Positions 8,177 through 13,720 of a stretch of 64,000 nt of DNA are shown piece by piece. The notes beneath the pieces were generated by a model, which was given only the letters and a program-made list of their open reading frames with translations, searched no databases and was not told where the DNA came from. Position numbers and translations under genes: made by a program. Origin of the DNA: an uncultured Eubacteriales bacterium (GTDB lineage Bacteria > Bacillota > Clostridia > Lachnospirales > Lachnospiraceae); NCBI GenBank assembly GCA_949292785.1, contig CASFBK010000006.1, forward strand, positions 1-64,000. Direction: 5' to 3'. Position 1 is the stretch's first letter; each line of letters opens with the position of its first letter.

Positions 8177-8992
8177 ATGAAAGAAGATAAAAATAGTAAA
8201 GTACATATTGATGAAAAAACAGATTTGAATGAAATTCTTGATAAAATGTTAAAATTGCAAGAACGAAATAAAGAACCTTCGTTTTTGAAAAAGACAGTAT
8301 ATGTTATAGCTGGAATTTGTATTGTTTTATTTGTACTATTAATATGTTTAAGTATTTATAAAAATAATTTTACAAGTGAGAGTATTCTATCCACGCTATT
8401 AGCTTTCTTTTCAATATTTATATCAATATTTTTTTATTTTAAAGCGGATGAAACGAGTACGAGATTTTATGATAGTTCTTATAAGTTTATGAAAGATATA
8501 TCTGTTACACTTGGTAAGATAGAGGAAAGATTTGGCGAAAAACTTAATAGTTTAAATGATAAAGTATCTCACCTTGACATGGTAAGCAAGGAAACATCTG
8601 AAGAAATTGAAGATAGGCAAGAAGATAAAGATAAAATTATCAATGAATTAATGGAAAAAGCTAATCTGAATGAGGAGGAAAAGGCTAAATACAGAGCAGA
8701 TATAGAGGCTAAAGAATTAGAGATAGAACAATTAAGAGAACATCGTTATCAAGCTGAACGGGAAGCAGAAATGTTGCGTCGAAAAATAAGCAAAACAAAT
8801 GAAGAACGAAGTTCTACATCTAAGTTAATAAGCCCTAGTATGCTGATGGAACTTATAACCACTGGTAAAGCTCCAAATGATTTAACGGTAAGAACATATA
8901 ATTTGTTAAGAAAATCTGGATATATTGATTCTGAAGGAAAGGTCAATAGGGATATAATATTGAGAGATTTGAATCAAAAAAATATTATCTAA
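8177..8992 (+). CDS. Hypothetical membrane-anchored coiled-coil protein
   Basis: From ATG 8177, chosen because GGAGGGG at 8168-8173 suits it while the in-frame ATG at 8165 overlaps that site, the product is 271 residues. Two hydrophobic segments (about residues 40-62 and 70-88) form a membrane hairpin. They are followed by a long Glu/Lys-rich coiled coil (about 115-205) and a small C-terminal globular part (about 210-271: SPSMLMELITTGKAP...). Topology predicts a cytoplasmic coiled coil. No catalytic motif is seen. It lies downstream of the 392-residue unknown, and the pair could be sensor and membrane effector. That is inference from layout only. Confidence 0.72.
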   Translation: MKEDKNSKVHIDEKTDLNEILDKMLKLQERNKEPSFLKKTVYVIAGICIVLFVLLICLSIYKNNFTSESILSTLLAFFSIFISIFFYFKADETSTRFYDSSYKFMKDISVTLGKIEERFGEKLNSLNDKVSHLDMVSKETSEEIEDRQEDKDKIINELMEKANLNEEEKAKYRADIEAKELEIEQLREHRYQAEREAEMLRRKISKTNEERSSTSKLISPSMLMELITTGKAPNDLTVRTYNLLRKSGYIDSEGKVNRDIILRDLNQKNII

Positions 8993-8995
8993 ATT

Positions 8996-9108
8996 ACAGG
9001 CAGTCCGTCCGCGGCGTGCGGAGCGTAAGCCGCTGGATCGGACTAGCCTGTGTTGGATTGGCGTAAGCCAATCCAACTTGTAACCCCAGATATCTAACAG
9101 TGGGGTAC
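8996..9108 (+). other. Relict replication/transfer origin (three consecutive hairpins)
   Basis: Three structures follow each other: a nested stem 8996-9051 (ACAGGC/GCCTGT, AGTCCG/CGGACT, GCGGC/GCCGC) with TGCGGAGC in its loop; a perfect 11-bp stem with a GTAA loop at 9052-9077; and ACCCC-N14-GGGGT at 9083-9106 with ATCTAACAG in the loop. The active element has the same order before its rep gene, including TGCGGAGC (16609-16616) and a hairpin with ACTAATAG. No rep gene follows here, so I read it as an origin left behind by a decayed element. The rest of 9109-9272 shows no gene. Confidence 0.5.
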
Positions 9109-9272
9109 AAATACACTAGGAAACAGTATCAAAAAGTCTCGAAACGCTGATTATACAAGGATTTGAACCTCTTAATAAGGTGTGTGATATTTTGAAGAAA
9201 TGTCACATGGTTATTGTTTTTCAATCGAACGGCGTATATAATTGTCTTTAAATAAAAAGAGAGGTGGTTTCG

Positions 9273-9311
9273 GTGAAACTCTGCATTGCTTTATCTGGAA
9301 TCGTTAAATAG
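9273..9311 (+). CDS. Possible 12-residue leader peptide before the acetyltransferase
   Basis: AGAGAGGTGG lies about 5 nt before GTG 9273, opening MKLCIALSGIVK and a TAG stop, 31 bp before the acetyltransferase ATG. Short leader peptides precede some translationally inducible resistance genes. No alternative hairpin pairing was established here, so this remains a suggestion. Confidence 0.3.
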   Translation: MKLCIALSGIVK

Positions 9312-9341
9312 ATATTATTCAAATTGACAGGAGGATTTTAA

Positions 9342-9980
9342 ATGACTATTCCAGTAAAACAGATTTATCCCCGTACAGGTGATAAAGAAACAATTTATTT
9401 GAAACATGTAATCACGAATCCCAATATAACGGTTGGAGATTTTACAATGTACAATGATTTTGTAAATGACCCGACGTTATTTGAGAAGAACAACGTACTA
9501 TATCACTATCCGATAAACAATAATAAATTGCAGATTGGAAAATTCTGTTCCATTGCTTGTGGTGCAAAATTCCTTTTTAACAGTGCCAATCATACGCTGG
9601 CTTCATTATCCACTTATCCATTTCCTCTATTTTTTGAGGAATGGGGATTAGAGAAGAAAGACGTAACAAACGCATGGGATAATAAAGGCGATATTGTCAT
9701 AGGTAATGACGTTTGGATTGGTTATGAAGCTGTTATTTTAGCTGGTGTCACGATTGGAGACGGAGCGATTATTGGAACTCGTGCAGTTGTCACAAAAGAT
9801 GTTCCGCCATATACGATTGTTGGCGGTGTTCCGGCAAAATCAATAAAGAAGCGATTTTCAGAAGAAACCATTTCTGCACTGTTGGAGATTCAATGGTGGA
9901 ACTGGTCTGAGGAAAGAATCGCAAGAAATATTGGTGCTATACAAAGTGGAAACATTGAACAGTTAAAACAATCGATGTAA
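9342..9980 (+). CDS. Vat/CatB-type xenobiotic O-acetyltransferase
   Basis: A 212-residue left-handed beta-helix acetyltransferase of the xenobiotic (XAT) class. Start [10 protein letters not shown], the [20 protein letters not shown] segment with probable catalytic His84, the hexapeptide repeats ([34 protein letters not shown]) and the [16 protein letters not shown] ending all follow the pattern of streptogramin A acetyltransferases (VatD/VatE). Those enzymes acetylate group A streptogramins using acetyl-CoA, and CatB acts on chloramphenicol. Similarity looks clear but not close enough for me to claim a named resistance allele. AGGAGG precedes the ATG. It is cargo of the older integrated segment. 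Confidence 0.85.
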   Translation: MTIPVKQIYPRTGDKETIYLKHVITNPNITVGDFTMYNDFVNDPTLFEKNNVLYHYPINNNKLQIGKFCSIACGAKFLFNSANHTLASLSTYPFPLFFEEWGLEKKDVTNAWDNKGDIVIGNDVWIGYEAVILAGVTIGDGAIIGTRAVVTKDVPPYTIVGGVPAKSIKKRFSEETISALLEIQWWNWSEERIARNIGAIQSGNIEQLKQSM

Positions 9981-10037
9981 ATGTAAGTGGGACGGTGATA
10001 CGATGTGCATAAATAAAAAAAGAAAAAACGATGTTGC

Positions 10038-10081
10038 ACTCCATGCAAAGTCAGTAAATGCTAACGCCATTTGCATGGAGT
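10038..10081 (+). promoter_or_regulatory. 12-bp perfect hairpin before the CD3324-family gene
   Basis: The arms 10038-10049 and 10070-10081 (ACTCCATGCAAA and its complement) enclose a 20-nt loop. No T-run follows, so it is not a simple terminator. It may be an mRNA 5' structure or a protein-binding dyad for the small HTH gene that starts 61 bp later. Confidence 0.5.
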
Positions 10082-10142
10082 AATAAGGCGTCATATGCTG
10101 GCTTTGCTATTTGACGATGAAAAGTTAAAGGAGTGAGCCTGC

Positions 10143-10406
10143 ATGAAATATATCAAAGCAGATTCGGTACTCCCCATTGCTTTAGTTGAAGAATTGCAAA
10201 GTTATATACAAGGCGGATATATTTATGTTCCCTCAAGAAAAGACAACAAAAAGAAATGGGGCGAATTAAGCGGTTGTAGATATGAGATTGAACAGAGAAA
10301 CAGGAAAATAAGAAAAGATTATCAGCGAGGAAAAAGTGTTGATGAATTAGCTGATATTTATTATCTTTCTGTTCATTCAATCAGAAAAATCATATATGAG
10401 AAATGA
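10143..10406 (+). CDS. CD3324 family small HTH protein
   Basis: 87 residues. The N-terminal half has the IQGGYIYVPSRKDNKKKWGELSG signature that I associate with the CD3324/Mor-like family. Residues about 50-85 form a helix-turn-helix (RKDYQRGKSVDELADIYYLSVHSIRKIIYE). It probably binds DNA and may control neighbouring cargo. The ribosome site is AAAGGAG. A terminator-like hairpin follows at 10415. Other family members are uncharacterised as far as I know. Confidence 0.75.
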   Translation: MKYIKADSVLPIALVEELQSYIQGGYIYVPSRKDNKKKWGELSGCRYEIEQRNRKIRKDYQRGKSVDELADIYYLSVHSIRKIIYEK

Positions 10407-10414
10407 TTTCCGAG

Positions 10415-10440
10415 AGGTCGTAGTTTTGCGACCTTTCTTT
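10415..10440 (+). terminator. Intrinsic terminator after the CD3324-family gene
   Basis: AGGTCG (10415-10420) pairs with CGACCT (10429-10434) across an 8-nt loop, followed by TTCTTTT. Confidence 0.7.
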
Positions 10441-10563
10441 TGGGTTGCCATGCATCCGAAAGGAAGCTCCAGTGGAGGTTTCTGTAGGTAAAAAACATTT
10501 CTGTAAGTGACAGTATATTGAGAATGATATTCTCTGATGATACGATGTAATCGGTGATGAAAG

Positions 10564-11256
10564 ATGAAAATAACAAAATTTTATATCGGGAAGATTCCGG
10601 TCATTATCTGGGGAACGAAATCTGACAAAGCATACATTTATGTTCACGGAAAAATGTCCGATAAAGAGTCTGCTGAAACTTTTGCTCGGATAGCAGAAAA
10701 TAAAGGTTATCAGACAATCAGTTTTGACTTACCAGAACATGGTGAAAGAAAAGATGAAAATTACAGGTGCGATATTTGGAATGGCATTTCTGATCTTCAT
10801 CAAATAAGCACCTATACGTTTGCTAATTGGAAATCGGTATCTTTGTTTGCTTGTAGTTTGGGTGTATATTTCAGTTTGCAGGCATATAAAGATATTACTT
10901 TTGAAAAGTGCTTTTTTCTGTCTCCAATCGTAAATATGGAATACCTCATCAAAAATATGTTCCTATGGTTTCATGTCACGGAAGAAATGCTTTATACCAA
11001 AAGAGAAATTCCAACACCGATTGATATTTTGTCTTGGGATTATTACCAGTATGTAAAGAAAAATCCCGCAACAAGATGGAACAGTCCAACTTATATACTT
11101 TATGGAGGTAAGGACAATTTGCAATCTTTACTGGTCATAGAAAATTTTGCAAAGTCCAATCCTGTATCATTGACTATATCAGAACATAGTGAACATTCTT
11201 TTATGGGAAATGGAGATGACAAGGTGATAAAAAAATGGTTATGTAGCAATTTGTGA
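10564..11256 (+). CDS. Alpha/beta hydrolase
   Basis: A 230-residue serine hydrolase fold. The oxyanion/His-Gly segment IYVHGK is at residues 25-30. The nucleophile elbow ACSLG places Ser98 in a variant of G-x-S-x-G. The acid is likely Asp184 (YGGKDNL), and the base is His208 or His211 (SEHSEHSF). The cap region about 120-165 is helical. The protein is cytoplasmic, with no signal peptide. The substrate is unknown; esterase, thioesterase or lactonase activity would all fit. It is the last gene of the older integrated segment, ending 75 bp before the att2 repeat begins. Confidence 0.85.
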   Translation: MKITKFYIGKIPVIIWGTKSDKAYIYVHGKMSDKESAETFARIAENKGYQTISFDLPEHGERKDENYRCDIWNGISDLHQISTYTFANWKSVSLFACSLGVYFSLQAYKDITFEKCFFLSPIVNMEYLIKNMFLWFHVTEEMLYTKREIPTPIDILSWDYYQYVKKNPATRWNSPTYILYGGKDNLQSLLVIENFAKSNPVSLTISEHSEHSFMGNGDDKVIKKWLCSNL

Positions 11257-11350
11257 TATTAATATGTTTTGTGCAACAAAAACGAATATGGTGATTGCGT
11301 TTTAATTATGCTATACTCATTAAAAGTGATAATCAAAGGAGTTTAAAAAT

Positions 11351-11381
11351 ATGATAAAAGTATTGTTCATCTGCCACGGCA
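11351..11381 (+). other. att2: second truncated copy of the phosphatase 5' end
   Basis: 31 bp from ATG to CCACGGCA with two mismatches to the intact gene at 19396. The upstream AATCAAAGGAGTTTA is the same as at att1. Like att1 it continues GGA after the core. It is the left boundary of the complete element. Confidence 0.8.
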
Positions 11382-11443
11382 GGAAACCGATATTGTGTAG
11401 ATATTCCTTTAAAATAAGGGATTTTATAAGGTTTGTAAGCAAA

Positions 11444-11470
11444 ATCTACACCAGATTTACACCATTTTTG
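11444..11470 (+). repeat. Left-end integrase arm repeat
   Basis: 27 bp identical to 19258-19284 at 25 positions, in the same orientation. It contains two TACACCA/TTACACCA half-units, as expected for arm-type sites of a tyrosine integrase. Confidence 0.7.
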
Positions 11471-11520
11471 AATGAGAGTATATAGAGCCTTAATATGATA
11501 TTAAAATGGAGGAAATACTA

Positions 11521-12393
11521 TTGAGTAAGGATAAAAAGAAGCATAAAAAGAAACAAAAAAAGCAAGAAGGTGAGAAAAAGCAAAAAATGCAATTAGAGGG
11601 TATATGTACAAAAGTTACTTTAGTAATAGGTTTGGTTTCAACTATGTTTTTTTGGGTATGTAAATATATTAGTATAGGAAGAATAGAATACTTTGAATTT
11701 GATATGAAGTACTATGACTATTCATTGAGTTATGTTTCAAAAGGAATATTTTTTGTATACCTTGGTTTCATAGTAGTAGGAGCAATGTTTTCTATAGCGC
11801 TGATAGTAATATGTGCACGTCTAGAAAAAAAGTATGGTGATAAAGTAAAGTATTTTGAAGTATATTATTTTTTTGTAACAATGTTGATTGTTGGAATAAT
11901 AATATTCTTTTTGGCAAAGAATATTATATCATATGGTGGGTTGAATATAGTCTTGGGGCTATTTAATGTTGAAATATTTGTTGCTATTTATTCTATGATA
12001 TATGTATTTAATATAGGTAAAGTTGATAAACATAATTGTAAATGGGTGGTATGTGTTATGGGGGTATTACTTGTCGGGACAGGAATATTTTCATTGAAGA
12101 AAAGTGAATATGATAATGCTAAAGAACAAGATAAATTTGAAATAATAAAAGAGGGATTTGACAGTGGTGATGATTCTTATCAATATGTTGTGATAAGTAG
12201 TAGTTCTGAAAGATATTCCGCATATTTGTGTGAGATTATAAGAAAAGATAACAATACTGAATTAAGAATTATAAAGAATGTACATAAATATTTTCCTTAT
12301 AATAGCACAGAAACAGTTGAATTAAAATTTTCTAAAGTACTATATGATGAATTATCATATGAAGAAAGTGGAATAATGAAACAAGCAAAGTAA
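11521..12393 (+). CDS. Hypothetical polytopic membrane protein
   Basis: About 290 residues with five hydrophobic segments (about residues 30-50, 72-97, 112-132, 137-160 and 172-190, counted from TTG 11521). They follow a very Lys-rich cytoplasmic N-terminus, and a soluble C-terminal domain of about 95 residues contains DSYQYVVISSSSERYSAYLCE. I choose TTG 11521 because GGAGGA at 11509-11514 is spaced for it and overlaps the alternative ATG at 11506. I do not recognise the family. It is the leftmost cargo gene of the element and ends in a strong hairpin terminator shared with the convergent Xre gene. Confidence 0.7.
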   Translation: MSKDKKKHKKKQKKQEGEKKQKMQLEGICTKVTLVIGLVSTMFFWVCKYISIGRIEYFEFDMKYYDYSLSYVSKGIFFVYLGFIVVGAMFSIALIVICARLEKKYGDKVKYFEVYYFFVTMLIVGIIIFFLAKNIISYGGLNIVLGLFNVEIFVAIYSMIYVFNIGKVDKHNCKWVVCVMGVLLVGTGIFSLKKSEYDNAKEQDKFEIIKEGFDSGDDSYQYVVISSSSERYSAYLCEIIRKDNNTELRIIKNVHKYFPYNSTETVELKFSKVLYDELSYEESGIMKQAK

Positions 12394-12444
12394 AAAAGAA
12401 GTTTGATTAGGGTTTTATTTAATGTTGTAACGGTATGAGAAAAG

Positions 12445-12484
12445 AAAAAATGATAGTAGCCATATATGGTAACTATCATTTTTT
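12445..12484. terminator. Bidirectional terminator between membrane protein and Xre gene
   Basis: AAAAAATGATAGT (12445-12457) pairs perfectly with ACTATCATTTTTT (12472-12484). It gives T-runs on both strands for the two convergent genes. Confidence 0.85.
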
Positions 12485-12731
12485 AGTGTTTCGTATGAGA
12501 AAGTCCAGCCAGATAATCTAAACTCACATTATAATATCGAGCCAGTAGGATAGCAATATTCAAAGGAATTTCTCGTTCGCCTGTTTCATACCTGACATAT
12601 GTAGTTCGGTGCATATGAATAATGTCAGCTATTTTCTGCTGACTTAATTCTGCATTTTCTCTTAATTCTCTAAGTCTATAAGAAATAATAAACACCTCAC
12701 TTGCAAAATTATTATTGACATCATACTCCAT
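12483..12731 (-). CDS. Xre-family HTH regulator A
   Basis: A small Cro/CI-type regulator. The HTH covers LRELRENAELSQQKIADIIHMHRTTYVRYETGEREIPL, followed by the common LAGL ending. It is paralogous to the regulator at 12773-13000, and the two align from LREL/LRED to the end. The only ATG (12729-12731) lies inside an operator palindrome and has no ribosome site. The position matching the start of the paralogue, just after GAGGTG, reads ATT, so the gene may use an ATT start or the in-frame GTG. It could alternatively be a recently disabled duplicate. It likely acts on the paired operators and helps control the element. Confidence 0.75.
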   Translation of the reverse strand: MEYDVNNNFASEVFIISYRLRELRENAELSQQKIADIIHMHRTTYVRYETGEREIPLNIAILLARYYNVSLDYLAGLSHTKH

Positions 12732-12769
12732 ATGGTGTATGATTTGTCTAAATAAACACCATACGGTGT
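12725..12769 (-). promoter_or_regulatory. Paired operators upstream of Xre gene A
   Basis: Two 14-bp dyads of the form ACACC-N4-GGTGT: 12725-12738 (one arm with a single mismatch) and 12756-12769. Their starts are 31 bp apart. The same pair with identical 31-bp spacing precedes Xre gene B. TTGACA on the minus strand overlaps the distal dyad. Confidence 0.75.
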
Positions 12770-12772
12770 CAA

Positions 12773-13000
12773 CTACTTTGGAGAATGACCTTTTTCATTA
12801 GTTAATCCAGCCAGATAATCCAAGCTGACATCATAATATTTTGCTAATAGGATAGCAATATTCAAAGGAATTTCACGTTCGCCTGTTTCATAGCGGGTAT
12901 AGGTGGTTTTGTGCATATGCAGGATTTCAGAGATTCTCATTTGAGATAGACCTGCATCTTCTCTTAAATCTCTTATTCGTTTATATTGATAATATGCCAT
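12773..13000 (-). CDS. Xre-family HTH regulator B
   Basis: 75 residues from ATG 12998-13000, chosen for its GAGGTG ribosome site 7 nt upstream; the open frame extends further but lacks initiation signals. The Cro/CI HTH spans LREDAGLSQMRISEILHMHKTTYTRYETGEREIPLNIAILL. It is a close paralogue of regulator A, differing mainly in the recognition region (MHKTTYTRY against MHRTTYVRY), consistent with nearly identical operators. The two may cross-regulate. It is divergent from the small gene at 13176 and probably governs element gene expression. Confidence 0.88.
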   Translation of the reverse strand: MAYYQYKRIRDLREDAGLSQMRISEILHMHKTTYTRYETGEREIPLNIAILLAKYYDVSLDYLAGLTNEKGHSPK

Positions 13001-13037
13001 TATCATCACCTCAATTAAATTTATACAGGCATAGTAT

Positions 13038-13082
13038 ACACCGCATGGTGTGTAAAAAGTTAAAATAGACACCATGCGGTGT
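13038..13082 (-). promoter_or_regulatory. Paired operators upstream of Xre gene B
   Basis: Perfect or near-perfect ACACC-N4-GGTGT dyads at 13038-13051 and 13069-13082, with starts 31 bp apart (three helical turns). A minus-strand TATACT directly abuts the proximal dyad, so binding would cover the promoter. Confidence 0.8.
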
Positions 13083-13175
13083 GCAAAATTCATTTGGTAG
13101 TATTGAAAGGATATATGACGATTAGCATTATCTGTTTGCAGAAAAATATATACAATCAAAATAGGAGAACTGAAC

Positions 13176-13514
13176 ATGACAAAAAACGAAATGAAAGACT
13201 TGATGTTTGACGTACTGAATGACCATGATTTGTTATTCAAAGATGTAACTTTGAGTGATGCATTGGATGCACTTATCATAAATCCGATTGATGATGAAAA
13301 CATCTTTATTATAAAGGTCGATTATTTGAAAGACAGGGAAGATGTTATTCGGTTATGTGCAAGAAAAAATCCTGCATTTCTTTCTATGGGATTAGCGATT
13401 ATGCAACTGTGCGATTTAGAAATTATTGATGAAAATATTGCAAAAGATTATATGGCTGAAATTGCAAAACATGCAGATAAATTAGAAAAGCAATATAATG
13501 AAGCACAGGAATAA
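13176..13514 (+). CDS. Small hypothetical protein
   Basis: 112 residues, acidic, predicted helical and cytoplasmic, with no motif I recognise. ATAGGAG precedes the ATG by 9 nt. It is transcribed away from Xre regulator B across an intergenic region with that gene's operators, so the same operators may control it. Genes of this size beside Xre regulators in integrative elements can be antitoxins or regulators of excision, but nothing in the sequence supports either specifically. Confidence 0.65.
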   Translation: MTKNEMKDLMFDVLNDHDLLFKDVTLSDALDALIINPIDDENIFIIKVDYLKDREDVIRLCARKNPAFLSMGLAIMQLCDLEIIDENIAKDYMAEIAKHADKLEKQYNEAQE

Positions 13515-13604
13515 TGTTTTCTAAAAGAATTAAACAAAATATAATGATTCTATATCTCATTATTTCGAGATAAATCTTATCTTTTTCCGCTTGACTACCC
13601 AAAA

Positions 13605-13684
13605 CAATAAGCAGAGGAATCCTGTCAAGGACTTGCCAGATTATCTGGTGCATGGCATCCTTGATAAGGTTTCTCTGCTTATTG
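13605..13684. other. 80-bp long stem-loop
   Basis: CAATAAGCAGAG (13605-13616) pairs perfectly with CTCTGCTTATTG (13673-13684). The interior adds an imperfect CCTGTCAAGGA/TCCTTGATAAGG stem and a terminal CCAGAT-T-ATCTGG hairpin. It lies between two convergent genes. It could be a bidirectional terminator, a small RNA, or a single-strand origin as used by rolling-circle elements. There is no T-run immediately after either arm, so a classic terminator is the weaker reading. Confidence 0.6.
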
Positions 13685-13720
13685 TATCTTAGGGAAAGCG
13701 AAATAAGGTCAATTCTCCTG

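Larger units (their letters stand above)
6686..11350. mobile_element. Older integrated segment between att1 and att2
   Basis: Bounded by two attL-like copies of the phosphatase 5' end, this 4.7-kb AT-rich block carries two unknown proteins, a relict replication/transfer origin near 9000, a Vat-like acetyltransferase, a CD3324-family regulator and a hydrolase. It has no integrase, relaxase or Xis. The left end has an arm-type repeat at 6739-6763, but I could not find the matching one near 11230. I infer a decayed integrative element sitting in tandem with the complete one to its right. Confidence 0.55.

Noticed and set aside
12773-13303. Extended 176-codon version of Xre regulator B
   Set aside because: The upstream 101 codons cross the operators and the divergent gene. 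The ATG at 13000 has the ribosome site and matches the family length.
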